Origin: Streptomyces olindensis
GTDB taxonomy: Bacteria; Actinomycetota; Actinomycetes; Streptomycetales; Streptomycetaceae
DNA: 64,000 nt
Assembly (NCBI GenBank): GCA_000696115.1
Contig: JJOH01000092.1
Span: 62,001-126,000 of the forward strand
Direction of reading: 5' to 3'
Below the pieces are notes generated by a model, which did not search any database, was not told where the DNA came from, and worked only from the letters and a program-made list of their open reading frames with translations. The position numbers were made by a program, and so were the translations under genes. The first letter of the stretch is position 1, and each line of letters opens with the position of its first letter. Below are positions 24,726-33,753 of this stretch, one piece after another.

Positions 24726-25060
24726 GGCCGGTCCGGGCGGTGACGGAAGATGGTCTCCGGCTGGACGCCCGCCGCCCGCCCCAGCACGCGCCGGCGTTCG
24801 GTGTTGGTCGAGCCCCATTCGTGGTCGGCGGCGTCCTCGCGGGTGGCCTCCACCTTGGCGACCGGCCGCCCGGACGGGCGAGTCTCGTCGGACACGCGGA
24901 TCTCGGAGGCGAAGCCGTCGTCGATCTCAGAGGCCGCGATGGTCTTGGCCCGACCGGCGATCTCCTCGGCCTTGTTGTGCAGGGCGGCACGCACCTCGGG
25001 CAGCCGCATGATGGCGGACAGGCCGCGCTCGTCGAACACGATCCTGGGTCGTCTGCTCAT
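24722..25060 (-). CDS. Neck/tail component (HK97 gp10-like)
   Basis: A 112-residue, Arg-rich protein in the third slot after the head-tail adaptor, where HK97 gp10-like proteins normally lie. A helical first half (RAALHNKAEEIAGRAKTIA) is followed by a beta segment (RPVAKVEATREDAADHEWGS). Overlaps both neighbours by 4 bp. Assignment rests mostly on gene order. Confidence 0.6.
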   Translation of the reverse strand: MSRRPRIVFDERGLSAIMRLPEVRAALHNKAEEIAGRAKTIAASEIDDGFASEIRVSDETRPSGRPVAKVEATREDAADHEWGSTNTERRRVLGRAAGVQPETIFRHRPDRP

Positions 25061-25398
25061 CCCGTGTACTCCTTCAGCACGGCCGAGGTGTGGGCGAGGA
25101 ACGGGGAAACGGACCGGGCCAGGCCGGGCTTGCCGTCGACCTGGTACGTCTCTCCGTCCACCCGGATCAGGTCGGTGGCCTTCAACCCCATGTCGGGCGG
25201 GCCGAAGAACTGCCAGCGGCTGACGATGTGGTCGGCAGCGCTGGTCAGGTACTCGGTGGAGTCCAGCGGCTGCACCGAGCAGTTCGCCACGGGTACCGGG
25301 TCGCTCTCGATCCAGGCGTCGTTACCGCGGTCGTCCTCCCCGTAGTGGCGGGGGATGTGCTCGACGGTCTGGTCCATGAGCGGGGACTGGCCGAACAC
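25057..25398 (-). CDS. Head closure (stopper) protein
   Basis: A 113-residue beta-rich protein with SWQFFGPPDMG-like centre (VSRWQFFGPPDMGLKATD) and GETYQVDGKPG, a pattern common to head-tail stopper proteins of the SPP1 gp16/HK97 type. It sits between the adaptor and the gp10-like gene. It should plug the portal after DNA packaging. Confidence 0.65.
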   Translation of the reverse strand: MFGQSPLMDQTVEHIPRHYGEDDRGNDAWIESDPVPVANCSVQPLDSTEYLTSAADHIVSRWQFFGPPDMGLKATDLIRVDGETYQVDGKPGLARSVSPFLAHTSAVLKEYTG

Positions 25399-25401
25399 GG
25401 C

Positions 25402-25959
25402 TCACCTCCCGAACGTTGAGGTGAGCGCGGCCGTGGGGCGGTAGCGCTTCAGCTTGTCCTTCTCGACCTCGGCGAGCGAGGTGGCCAGGGTCTCGGAGGC
25501 GAATGTCACCGCGCGCTGCCCAGTCGACTCCTGACGGAGGTTCTTGGGGTTCACGCACGCCCGCGCGGTGACGTCCAAGACCAGGCCGACGACCTCCATC
25601 GGGACGACCGGCCAACCGAATGTCCACGTCACGATGGCCCAAAGGCCGATGCGACAGTCAACTGGCCCGACGAACTGGATGGTGTCGTCGATCAGGGCCC
25701 ACTGCGACGTGGGCACTTCGGCGCCGGAGATGACGAGCGAGTCGACGGACTGGACAGGCCCTCGGAGCGGAATCTGCCCGCCCTCAACCCGGAGGTTCCT
25801 GGTCACGGTGCGCACGGTGAACGTGGTCTTGGCCTCGCGCCGGACCATGTCCGAGGCGATATCCAAGGCCAGGCTCACCGTGCCCTCGGGAGCGCTGCCC
25901 CGCGGCACCTGCAACCAGTCCTCCAGCTGCGCGACGGTGGCCAGCGGAGGCAGCGGCAT
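25402..25959 (-). CDS. Head-tail connector (adaptor) protein
   Basis: A 185-residue protein with the gp6/gp15-type connector pattern: an N-terminal ATVAQLEDWLQVP, ALDIASDMVRREAKTTF, then a GLVLDVTARAC helix and a C-terminal tail (AALTSTFGR) that would dock onto the portal. It begins the head-tail joining cluster downstream of the capsid gene. Confidence 0.75.
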   Translation of the reverse strand: MPLPPLATVAQLEDWLQVPRGSAPEGTVSLALDIASDMVRREAKTTFTVRTVTRNLRVEGGQIPLRGPVQSVDSLVISGAEVPTSQWALIDDTIQFVGPVDCRIGLWAIVTWTFGWPVVPMEVVGLVLDVTARACVNPKNLRQESTGQRAVTFASETLATSLAEVEKDKLKRYRPTAALTSTFGR

Positions 25960-25960
25960 C

Positions 25961-26290
25961 TCAGCCCCCCTTGACGGACGACTCGCCCGTCTCGATGTTC
26001 CGCTCGACGGTCACCTCGGACCCGTCCGGGCGGATCGCGCTGTAGGTCTCCGTGCGGTCCTTGCCCTGGCGTGCGGCGGCCGTCTTCCGCTTGGGCAGCG
26101 GCACGACGGCGTTGACGGTGCCGTGCCCGGCCCGGGCCGCCGCGCCCTTGTCCGGGGTGGCGGAGCTGGCGCGCTCGTCGGGGTCGGTGGTGTCCGCCGG
26201 GCCGTCGCCCGGCGCGGTGGTCGAGGGGGCGTCGAGGTGCTCGTCGAGCCGGGTCTCTTCCGGCGTGCTGCTCTTGCTGGTAGCGGCCAT
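25961..26290 (-). CDS. Small disordered protein after the capsid gene
   Basis: A 109-residue protein, polar and Pro/Ala/Asp-rich for its first 60 residues, ending in a short strand-turn-strand (TYSAIRPDGSEVTVERNIETG). Lies 20 bp after the capsid gene. Possible head decoration or assembly factor; no family recognised. Confidence 0.5.
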   Translation of the reverse strand: MAATSKSSTPEETRLDEHLDAPSTTAPGDGPADTTDPDERASSATPDKGAAARAGHGTVNAVVPLPKRKTAAARQGKDRTETYSAIRPDGSEVTVERNIETGESSVKGG

Positions 26291-26310
26291 GGGGCCGTCT
26301 CCCTTCGGGG

Positions 26311-27258
26311 TCAGGCGTTCAGGACGCCGCGGATACGGGCAGCGGCCTTGCCGCCGAAGACGGCCATGCCGCAGTAGAACTCGATACGAGTCCGGTACGC
26401 CGGCTTCTCCTGCAGCTCGCCGAGGTCGTAGGCCTGCACGCCGCCGTTGGTCAGGCCGGTGACGGCCTGGTCGCCCTCGTCCTGGCCGAACTTGACGACA
26501 TAGATGGACGACGCAGTGCCGGCCGCCGTGCCCTGCGTCTCCGTCTGCGGGAGGATGTCCACACCGGCCGCGGTCTGGCCCGGGTCCAGCATCGGGATCC
26601 CGTTGTAGGTCGCGATCATCTTCTGGGTCAGGGCCTCGCGGACCATCTCCACGCCGCCCAGGCGCCGCGCGCTGGACTTGACGCGGGCGATGACACCGGC
26701 GTTCGCGTAGATGGCGCCGTTGGAGCCGTTGATGCCGCGCACCCGAGCGATGGCCGTGTCGAGGACGTCGAAGAAGTCGTGGCCCCCGGCGACCGGGCCC
26801 ATGCCGTTGGTGGCGGCGTCGAGGACCTGCGCGCCGGTGAGGCGCTTCTTCAGCCCGTCGAAGCCCTTCGGGTCGACGGCCACGTCGCCGTTGAAGAACG
26901 TGTCCTGGAACTTGTAGCTGGCGGCCTTGACCTTCATGCGGGTCTGGGTGGCCCTCTGGTCGTTGAGGTTGCCGCGGGTGCGGACGATGAACTTGTCCAC
27001 GTCCGCGTCGCCACCGAGGATGACCAGGCTCTCGCTCTTCTGGTTCACGGTGCCGGTCGACTCGGTGTACGCCTCGTTGACCGAACGGAAGGCGACGCCC
27101 GGGAGCGTGGCTTCCTCGTTGTAGGCGTAGGCGTTGCCCTCGATCTGGAGCAGCGGGATGCGGTCCAGGATCGAGGACTCCTGGATGAACGTCTCGACGA
27201 CGCCGCGCTGGAGGTTGGTCTGAGACAGCTTGGCTGCCTCGACAAGGGTGACGGCCAC
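26311..27258 (-). CDS. Major capsid protein (HK97-fold type)
   Basis: A 315-residue protein with features of actinophage major capsid proteins: N-terminal arm (VEAAKLSQTNLQRGVVETF), E-loop-like segment with TGTVNQKSESLVILGGDADVDKFI, and a C-terminal TRIEFYCGMAVFGGKAAARI. It follows the scaffold gene and is followed by connector genes, as usual. It forms the icosahedral shell. Confidence 0.88.
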   Translation of the reverse strand: MAVTLVEAAKLSQTNLQRGVVETFIQESSILDRIPLLQIEGNAYAYNEEATLPGVAFRSVNEAYTESTGTVNQKSESLVILGGDADVDKFIVRTRGNLNDQRATQTRMKVKAASYKFQDTFFNGDVAVDPKGFDGLKKRLTGAQVLDAATNGMGPVAGGHDFFDVLDTAIARVRGINGSNGAIYANAGVIARVKSSARRLGGVEMVREALTQKMIATYNGIPMLDPGQTAAGVDILPQTETQGTAAGTASSIYVVKFGQDEGDQAVTGLTNGGVQAYDLGELQEKPAYRTRIEFYCGMAVFGGKAAARIRGVLNA

Positions 27259-27300
27259 AGCGGGCCCTCCTTCACAGGTGAGACCCGCTGTGCGGGCCGG

Positions 27301-28014
27301 TTACTTGGTCTTGGACTCGGTGGCGTAGGCGTGCCGCAGGCGCCCCAGGCCGGGCTCCACGTCCGCGGGCGGGGTCGTGTGGCCGCCGCCTCCGACGTCG
27401 CCCCAGCCCTGCCCGGCGACGCCGAGGTAGGGCTTCTCCTTCAGCAGGTCCTCGATCGCCTTCTTGATCTGCTTGGCGTCGGGGTCGCCGTCCTCACCGA
27501 TCTTGATCTTGGTGAGGTCGATGAACTTCGGGGCGTCGGCCGGGTCGGCCAGCTTCCCGGCCGCGGCGGCCTTCACCTCGGCGCGGACCAGGCGGGAGTT
27601 GGTGTCGGCGGTGAGCTCCTCGCGGAGCTCCTTCTTGATCGCCTCGACGTCCGGCGCAGGATCGCCCTTGCCGTCGCCGCCCTTGCCGCCGTCCCGGTTC
27701 GGCTTCCGCGACAGCCGGGCCTCGAGCTCCTTGACGCGGGCCTCGGCCGCAGCACGGGCGTCGCGCTCCGCCTGCAGGGCCTTCTTGCCGCCCTCGCCCA
27801 GCTTGTCGTCGTCTCCGTCGCCGGAGCCGCCACCGTCGCCGGAACTGCCGTCCCCGTTCCCTGCGCCGTCCCCTCCGCCACCGTCACCGTTTCCGGATCC
27901 GGAGCCGCCGCCGTCCCCTCCGTCGGCGTAGAGGTACGGGTCGAAAGGGCCCGTGGGGTACGGGTGGGCCCAGCCGCCGATGGTGGACAGGGTCTTGTTA
28001 CGTGTGCGGAGCAT
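27301..28014 (-). CDS. Scaffolding protein
   Basis: A 237-residue protein with a long Gly/Asp/Ser-rich flexible segment (residues about 30-75), an alpha-helical coiled section (ALQAERDARAAAEARVKELE) and a C-terminal basic end that could contact capsid protein. Size, composition and place just before the capsid gene fit phage scaffolding proteins. The very low complexity of its middle is notable. Confidence 0.75.
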   Translation of the reverse strand: MLRTRNKTLSTIGGWAHPYPTGPFDPYLYADGGDGGGSGSGNGDGGGGDGAGNGDGSSGDGGGSGDGDDDKLGEGGKKALQAERDARAAAEARVKELEARLSRKPNRDGGKGGDGKGDPAPDVEAIKKELREELTADTNSRLVRAEVKAAAAGKLADPADAPKFIDLTKIKIGEDGDPDAKQIKKAIEDLLKEKPYLGVAGQGWGDVGGGGHTTPPADVEPGLGRLRHAYATESKTK

Positions 28015-28061
28015 CGCGCTCCTCCTTCATGGGTGATCCGCGCGGCCTCGCGCCGCACGCG

Positions 28062-28080
28062 CCCGGGCCTCGCGCCCGGG
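28062..28080 (-). other. Short GC-rich hairpin before the scaffold gene
   Basis: CCCGGGC-CTCGC-GCCCGGG lies between the MuF gene stop and the scaffold start. Without a T-run it is more likely an mRNA stability or processing element than a terminator. Confidence 0.4.
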
Positions 28081-28083
28081 AAG

Positions 28084-29061
28084 TCAGTAGATGTAGCCGT
28101 GCAGTTTCAGCAGCCTCAGCTGGTGGTCGCGGTCGTCGGCCAGGCGCAGGATCTCCTCCGGCATCAGCCGGGGCCGCTTGGCGATGCGGTACCGCTCGCC
28201 GGGCACCTTGGAGGCGCCGGCGTCCTGGGTGAGCCGCTTGCCGGCGATGCCTCGCACGGTGTTGCCCTCGGTGGTCGCCTGGATCCTCCGGCCGTGCACG
28301 GTCATGGTCTGCATGCCGCGACGGGCGTTGACGACCTGCGCCAGGTCCGCGCCTTTGTCGAGGGCGTCGACCGCGGCCGCGCCGAGCCGCCGCCGCTTCT
28401 CCTCCGGGGTCATCTGCTCCAGCAGCTGCTCCGGGCTGGGAAGTGCGCGCCATTCCTCGTCGGTGTGGACGGGGTCCATGCCGCAGTCGCACTTCGGGTG
28501 CCGCTGGAAGCCGGTGCTGTAGGAGTACTGCCGTCCGGCGAGGATGATGCACCGGCCGCACGCCGGGAGCTTCACGACGCGGACGTAGGCGACACAGCGG
28601 CGGTGCGTCACCATCGCCACCTGAGTGGCGGCCCTCGAGGTGTCGGCGACCTGCGTGGCGACCATCCGCGCCATCTGGTTCATGCCCGCCAGCAGCGCGG
28701 TGGCCGGATCGGCGCCGGCCGCCAGCGTCGTGTAGGTCGTGATGGCCGGCACGTACAGCAGGCTCGTCAGCGGCCGCCCGTCGGAGGCGACTCCCGCGAG
28801 CGCGCCCGGGTCGACCTCGGCGGCCATCCGCGCGGCCGCGCCTCGCTCGGCCATGGCCTGGCCGACGAACGCCTGGGCGCCCTGCGCGGCGGTGAGTTGC
28901 CCGGCCACAACCGCGTCCAGGATCGCGGCGCCCTGGTCGCCCTGCAGGGAGGCCAGGATGTTCTCCGCGGACAGGCCCGACCAGATGGACTGCACGCGGG
29001 CGACGACGGCCAAGGCGAGGGCTTGTACCTGCCGGTACCGGGCGTCGGCCACGTCGCTCAT
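28084..29061 (-). CDS. MuF-like minor head protein
   Basis: A 325-residue protein with the MuF/SPP1 gp7 zinc-like pattern (KLPACGRCIILAGRQYSYST, then FQRHPKCDCGMDPV near residue 190). Such proteins bind the portal and are carried inside the head, aiding DNA exit. Its start overlaps the portal stop by 4 bp. No toxin domain is attached. Confidence 0.8.
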   Translation of the reverse strand: MSDVADARYRQVQALALAVVARVQSIWSGLSAENILASLQGDQGAAILDAVVAGQLTAAQGAQAFVGQAMAERGAAARMAAEVDPGALAGVASDGRPLTSLLYVPAITTYTTLAAGADPATALLAGMNQMARMVATQVADTSRAATQVAMVTHRRCVAYVRVVKLPACGRCIILAGRQYSYSTGFQRHPKCDCGMDPVHTDEEWRALPSPEQLLEQMTPEEKRRRLGAAAVDALDKGADLAQVVNARRGMQTMTVHGRRIQATTEGNTVRGIAGKRLTQDAGASKVPGERYRIAKRPRLMPEEILRLADDRDHQLRLLKLHGYIY

Positions 29062-30554
29062 GCCGCCTCAGCCTCCGGGTCCTCCTCGGCGCCCTCGTCG
29101 GTCTCCTTCGGCCCGAACGAGCCGAACGCTGTGGCGGCGGCCTGCGCTGCGGCGGCCGCCTGCTCGTCGCGCAGCCGGATCCACTCCTCGACCTGCTCGG
29201 GCCGCACGCCCGGGATCATCCGCCACAAGGCCTCGTCCGGCACGCCGATCGCCTTGTACTTCGTCAGGGCGTCCGCGTACTGGGCGACGGAGCGGAACTG
29301 GGCGTCCCGCCACACGGTGCGGCCCATCGCGAGGGATGCCGCGCGGGCCGGGTCGCCGGCGGCGAGGGCCTCCAGCCGCACGATCTCGCGCAGGTCGGCG
29401 CCGAAGTGCAGTTGCTTGTCCATGGCCTTGGCGACCAGGCCGGACTCCGCGGACTCCAGCGCGTCGGCGGCGATGTTCGCCATCTCGCCCAGCAGGTACT
29501 GCGGCGGGGTGCGGGTCTGTGCGGCGATGTGCCGCACGCACTGGGAGATGACCTTCAGGTAGGCGTCGAGGTCGGCCGGCGAGAACTGGCTGATGCTCGC
29601 ACCCTCGTCGGACAGCCACAGCAGGCGGTCCTTGGAGAATTGCCCCAGCGGGACGTTCTCCTCGTCGAGGATGTCGCCGGTCTCCGGGTCGATGATGTCC
29701 TTGGTCGGCCGGTCCATGCCGAGCACCACACGCTGCGGCAGCGCGGCGAAGTCAGCCGCGGTGAACAGGTGCGCCCACAGGGTGTTCACGCCGTCCTGCA
29801 GCGGGGCCACCTGGGCGATCTCCGACTGAGGTTTGCCGTGCAGGCGGGCCCGGTTGGCGATCTCCACCAGCGGGACTTCGTCGCCCATCGGGTTGACCAT
29901 GTCGACCTGCTCGGAGCGGCGCAGCCCGATCGTGCGCGTCGTCCACTCACCGCCGCCCACCGTGCGCTGGCGCCGGTAGACGGTGGCAGGCCTGCCGCCG
30001 AGCGCCCGCACGAACAGGGTGGCGAACTCGTGACTGCCGTCCGACCAGACGCGCAGCCCGGCCCGGCGCACGCCGCGGGTTCCGGGCACGTAGTCGACGA
30101 TGGCCTGCCCGGCCGGGATGAACGTGATGTCGGACTCGCCGCCCGGGTTCCACACCATGGCGTGCGAGCGGGCCACTACGAGTGCGTCCAGGATGGCCAG
30201 GCCGACCTCGACGTCTGCCCGGGTGCGCTTCCAGGCCTTCATCGCCTGCTCGTCGGAGGTGCCGTCCTCGCCCTCGAAGTCGACGACGGCCAGACGCTCG
30301 CGCAGGGTGTCCGGCACGGTCTTGCACCAGTTGTCGCAGAAGTCGTCGAACAGGCCGCCGGTCTGCTCGGAGAACTCCGGGCTGGCGTACTTCAGCGGCC
30401 GTGCCCCCTCGTACAGGGCGTTCCACTCCTTCGCCTTGGGCTCCCGCGCGTCCAGACGGTGGCGCAGCTTGCGGATCATCGTCTCCGGGCTGTCCGTGTC
30501 GGCCAGCCGGTTCTCCGTGTCGGTGAACACTGCGCCCTCCCCTCTGCGCGTCAC
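29058..30554 (-). CDS. Portal protein (SPP1 gp6-like)
   Basis: A 498-residue protein of the Phage_prot_Gp6 type with ETMIRKLRHRLDAREPKAKE near the start, VPLVEIANRARLHGKPQSEI in the middle and SQCVRHIAAQTRTPPQYLLG followed by a Ser/Ala helix. An acidic tail ends it. It forms the ring at the DNA entry vertex. The GTG start overlaps the terminase stop (GTGA). Confidence 0.88.
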   Translation of the reverse strand: MTRRGEGAVFTDTENRLADTDSPETMIRKLRHRLDAREPKAKEWNALYEGARPLKYASPEFSEQTGGLFDDFCDNWCKTVPDTLRERLAVVDFEGEDGTSDEQAMKAWKRTRADVEVGLAILDALVVARSHAMVWNPGGESDITFIPAGQAIVDYVPGTRGVRRAGLRVWSDGSHEFATLFVRALGGRPATVYRRQRTVGGGEWTTRTIGLRRSEQVDMVNPMGDEVPLVEIANRARLHGKPQSEIAQVAPLQDGVNTLWAHLFTAADFAALPQRVVLGMDRPTKDIIDPETGDILDEENVPLGQFSKDRLLWLSDEGASISQFSPADLDAYLKVISQCVRHIAAQTRTPPQYLLGEMANIAADALESAESGLVAKAMDKQLHFGADLREIVRLEALAAGDPARAASLAMGRTVWRDAQFRSVAQYADALTKYKAIGVPDEALWRMIPGVRPEQVEEWIRLRDEQAAAAAQAAATAFGSFGPKETDEGAEEDPEAEAA

Positions 30555-32290
30555 GCGCTGTCTGCGGTGTGCCGGATCTGCTTGCGGCGCAGGTATCCGT
30601 CCATGGCCATCACCAGGGCGGCGATGCCGTCGATACGCGCCGAGGACTCATCCCGCTTGGGCTTGACCGGACGGATGTTGTCGTTGCCGTCGCGGATGAC
30701 CTCGACGCAGCCCGCGTTCCAGCGCAGGACCTTGTGCCCGTCGTGCACGAACGCCCGCTCGCGCAGCAGGCGTTCGGTCTCCTTCGACCCCGGGCCCATG
30801 CCGAGGTAGGTCTGCGACACCGGCACGACCTCGCCGATGCGGGGGTTGGCCTCGATCCGCTGCAGCGATCCGCCGGCGAACATCCGGTCGTAGCTGACGC
30901 GCTGGATCCGGTAGGTGCGGGAGTCGGCCAGGATCTGATCCTCGATCGCGGCGTAGTCGATCGCGTCGCCCTCGGTCAGCGTCAGCAGGCCGGCCTCCGC
31001 CCACTCCCTCAGCGGCACCTGTAGCTGGTGCGCCAGTTCGTCGCACCGGTCCTCCGGCACCCAAAACCGGGGGATGATCTCCAGCTCCTTGCCGCGCTGG
31101 CGGGACTTCACTACCAGCACCCACGCCGACAGGTCGGAGACGGCCGACAGGTCCAGCCCGCCCCACGCCGGTTGGAACCGCTGACGGCGGGCCGGGGTCA
31201 GCTCGCCCTCGTTGGCGTCCCACAGCGGCATCGGCAGCCACCGCACCTTCGAGCGCATCCGCCGGTTCAGGTGCAGCCGGCAGAACGTCGGGAAGTACGA
31301 CGGCGTGACCTTCGCCTTGGCGGCCTCCTTGCGCAGGTACGCCAGCGTCGGCGACACGCCCAGGCCCGGGTTGGCCTTGCGCCAGGTCTCCTCGGCGAAC
31401 GGGTCGTCGCTCTCCTCCGCCGCCCAGATCACGCCGTAGTGCGACGGGTCCTCTACGACCAGCTCAGCGACGCGCACGGTATACGTGTGCTTCTCGTCGT
31501 AGATGGTGCCCTCGTCGCCCTCATCCGCTGTCGTGATGAAGATGATGAGCGGCTGGTCACGGGCGCCCGTGCCGGTCTCGATGGCGTCGACCAGGTCGCG
31601 CTTCTTGTGGACGTGCACCTCGTCGATGACGCCGCCGGAGACGTTCAGGCCGTGCGCCGTCTCGGCGATCTTCGACAGGGCCCGCAGGACGCCGCCGGTC
31701 CGCGGGGTGAGCAGCGCGGCCGCCCGTGCTTCCACGCGCCCGCGCACGGCCCGGCTGGTCTGCGCCATCCGCTTCGCGTCGTCGAACACGCGCTTCGCCT
31801 GGTCCAACGAGCCGGCCGCGGCGTACACCTCGGCGCCGACCTCGCGGTCTGCGAGCAGCAGAGTCAGCGCAGCGCCCGACGAGATTGTCGACTTGCCGTT
31901 CTTGCGGGGCACCTCCACCCACGCCGTGCGGATCACGCGGACTGGGCGGCCGGCTTCCTCGTCGTCGTACAGCCACCCGAAGACAGGCGCAATCACCCAC
32001 ACGAGCTGCCACGGCCCGAGCAGCAGCGCGTTGCCGCCCCACCGGCCCTTCGTGTGCTTGAAGGACTCGATGGCGTTCTTCGCCCGCCGCGCGGCCGGCA
32101 CGTCGAACCAAGCGCCGGGCTTCAGGTGCGCCTGGTTCGCCACGACCAGCGGCTTGGACTCCAGCGCCTCGGCGATCTCCTCGTCGGTCAGCCCCAGTTC
32201 GTGCAGCGCGGCGCGCGGCACCGGCAGCTCGTCGGCCTCGTCCTCGAAGGTGAGGTAGTAGCGGCCGTCAGTCGAAGACGCTGTCGTCAT
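30551..32290 (-). CDS. Terminase large subunit
   Basis: A 579-residue packaging motor. The ATPase domain has Walker A VPRKNGKS (127-134) and Walker B VIDE (221-224), followed by coupling motif FITTADEG. The RNase-H-like nuclease half starts at GGLDLSAVSDLSAW (D380). Length and motifs are complete. It cuts and pumps phage DNA through the portal. The start lies 23 bp inside the end of the small-subunit gene. An HNH nuclease nearby suggests HK97-like cohesive-end packaging. Confidence 0.92.
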   Translation of the reverse strand: MTTASSTDGRYYLTFEDEADELPVPRAALHELGLTDEEIAEALESKPLVVANQAHLKPGAWFDVPAARRAKNAIESFKHTKGRWGGNALLLGPWQLVWVIAPVFGWLYDDEEAGRPVRVIRTAWVEVPRKNGKSTISSGAALTLLLADREVGAEVYAAAGSLDQAKRVFDDAKRMAQTSRAVRGRVEARAAALLTPRTGGVLRALSKIAETAHGLNVSGGVIDEVHVHKKRDLVDAIETGTGARDQPLIIFITTADEGDEGTIYDEKHTYTVRVAELVVEDPSHYGVIWAAEESDDPFAEETWRKANPGLGVSPTLAYLRKEAAKAKVTPSYFPTFCRLHLNRRMRSKVRWLPMPLWDANEGELTPARRQRFQPAWGGLDLSAVSDLSAWVLVVKSRQRGKELEIIPRFWVPEDRCDELAHQLQVPLREWAEAGLLTLTEGDAIDYAAIEDQILADSRTYRIQRVSYDRMFAGGSLQRIEANPRIGEVVPVSQTYLGMGPGSKETERLLRERAFVHDGHKVLRWNAGCVEVIRDGNDNIRPVKPKRDESSARIDGIAALVMAMDGYLRRKQIRHTADSA

Positions 32291-32855
32291 CAGGGTCCCC
32301 GCCCTCCGGCGGCGCGATCCGCCCCCGCGACGACGGCGACAACCCGAGCTCGCCGATGTACGCCTTCAGCTGCGTCCGGTACTGCGTGGCGATCGTCGTC
32401 AACGGATTACGGCACGGCCCGCGCTGCCCCATCGAGATCAGTCCCTCGACGGACAGCCGCCGCTCGCACCACTCCAGCCGGGCCACGCACAGGCAGTAGT
32501 CCACAGCTGTGGAACGGTCGACAGCGGACAGCCCGGCCGCCATCTGCAGGAGCGGCACGACGCGCGCCCACTCGCGCGCGGCCACGGCGCGGCTGAAGTC
32601 GGCGGCCTCGCTCGCCAGGCGGATGCGCCGCCAGCCCTCGACCTCCCGGCGGTACGCCTTCAGCTCGTCGTCGTCCGCGCCGGCCGGAGCGATCGGCTTC
32701 TCGGGGACGTGCACGTCGGGGAAGAGCTCGGCCCAGTCAGGCTCGACCAGTTCGGAGGGCGGGACCTTCACGCCCTCGCGCACCGGCCGGTGGCCGGGGT
32801 TGCCCTCGCGCACGACCTGGAGGGCGGGCTTCGGCTTGCGTCCGGGGACCGCCAC
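32268..32855 (-). CDS. Terminase small subunit (P27 family)
   Basis: The N-terminus VAVPGRKPKPALQVVREGNPGHRP is the hallmark of P27-type small terminases; helices for DNA binding and oligomerisation follow (EFARVVPLLQ-like segment, EWCERRLSVEGL). I chose the GTG at 32855 because it yields the family's usual N-terminus; a GTG at 32864 would add three residues. It selects the packaging site. The C-terminus is acidic. Confidence 0.85.
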   Translation of the reverse strand: MAVPGRKPKPALQVVREGNPGHRPVREGVKVPPSELVEPDWAELFPDVHVPEKPIAPAGADDDELKAYRREVEGWRRIRLASEAADFSRAVAAREWARVVPLLQMAAGLSAVDRSTAVDYCLCVARLEWCERRLSVEGLISMGQRGPCRNPLTTIATQYRTQLKAYIGELGLSPSSRGRIAPPEGGDPDDDSVFD

Positions 32856-33013
32856 GGCGATCACCCCCGATCGGTCACGATGCGTAACGGTTCAGGGGGG
32901 TTTGCCCCGCGATCAGAAGGCCCCGATTCGCGGCCACAGAACTTTCCCTCCCCGGCGGGTGACCTCCGGGCCCCGGGGGGAGTCACCCCCCAGGGCCGGG
33001 CGCCGGCGAGGGT
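32856..33013. other. Noncoding gap upstream of terminase: candidate packaging (cos) region
   Basis: This 158-bp gap holds a GC-rich symmetric element, GGGGGGAGTCACCCCCC, inside the stretch 32975-33000. Cohesive-end sites of phages with P27 terminase and HNH nuclease usually lie just before the small-subunit gene. The assignment is positional only. Confidence 0.35.
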
Positions 33014-33244
33014 CTAGGTCAGGTCGATCACGTAGCGGCCGGGCGTCGCCTTCGGCGTCTCTCCCGTGTCGCCCTCGTCTGGGGCTGGGAGCCACCGGAG
33101 GCGCACCATGAGGCCACCACAGCTCAGCATGTCGTCGCCGTAGCCGTTGACGCTCACGCCCGTCCGCTCGGTGATCTCCGCCAGGCCGTCGAGAGCGTCA
33201 GCTAGGGCGCGCAGGTCCTGCGAGCTCATCTCGCGGTCGTTCAT
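33014..33244 (-). CDS. Small phage protein of 76 residues
   Basis: Begins MNDREMSSQDLRALADALDG and has a C-terminal beta segment ending in TPGRYVIDLT. No family recognised. Lies between HNH nuclease and terminase genes on the same strand. The ATG at 33244 is preferred over an upstream start because residues before it are low-complexity Arg-rich. Confidence 0.55.
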   Translation of the reverse strand: MNDREMSSQDLRALADALDGLAEITERTGVSVNGYGDDMLSCGGLMVRLRWLPAPDEGDTGETPKATPGRYVIDLT

Positions 33245-33267
33245 GGGGATGCCGTCCTCCGTGATGC

Positions 33268-33621
33268 CTATCGGGCGTTCCACCCGCCTGGTTGGTGCTT
33301 GGCGGTCTCGGACGAGTGGCAAGGCACGCACAGTGGCCTCAGATGCTTGTCCGCATCGGGATCAGGCTCACCTCGAGCTACGAGGTCCTTGCGGCTCACT
33401 GGGTAGTGGTCAGCTGTACGTGCTGGCCTTCCACAGAGCACGCACCATGGATGGTGATACAGGTAGTTGGCTCTGCGCCTTGCCCATCTGCTGTCGTATC
33501 CACGTTCGCTACTGCTGCCTCGCTGCTGCTCAGCCTGGCGTGTGTGCTTCTCGCATCGGCCCTGGGTCACTACCTCTGGGCATCCAGGTACAGGGCAGGG
33601 CCTACGGGGACGGGAGGGCAT
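33268..33621 (-). CDS. HNH endonuclease
   Basis: A 117-residue protein with an N-terminal Cys knuckle (CPVPGCPEVVTQGRC) and the HNH core: CVLCGRPARTADHYPVSRKD, later HLRPLCVPCHSSETAKH. In HK97-like phages, HNH proteins next to terminase help cut the cos site. The ATG at 33621 is chosen because the family begins with this Pro-rich MPSRPRRPCP stretch. It is the most upstream gene of the late operon. Confidence 0.88.
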   Translation of the reverse strand: MPSRPRRPCPVPGCPEVVTQGRCEKHTRQAEQQRGSSSERGYDSRWARRRANYLYHHPWCVLCGRPARTADHYPVSRKDLVARGEPDPDADKHLRPLCVPCHSSETAKHQPGGWNAR

Positions 33622-33660
33622 GGGGTAGGGCCTCCCTAGGGGGTGCCTAGGGGTATGGGT

Positions 33661-33686
33661 AAGGCCCCGCTGGTGGGCGGGGCCTT
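33661..33686 (-). terminator. Terminator between early-left and late operons
   Basis: AAGGCCCCGC-TGGTGG-GCGGGGCCTT forms a perfect 10-bp stem in the gap between the small HTH gene and HNH gene. It probably stops the leftward transfer-like operon before the packaging genes; readthrough could be regulated. Confidence 0.75.
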
Positions 33687-33753
33687 GGTGTCTGGGGGTG
33701 CCGTATGAGGGCACAGTTGTACACCGGGATCGTGACACGGCTCTGACCTGCGG

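Noticed and set aside
26779..29562. A 927-codon plus-strand frame opposite capsid, scaffold and MuF genes
   Set aside because: Shadow frame with no recognisable domain; minus-strand head genes are convincing.
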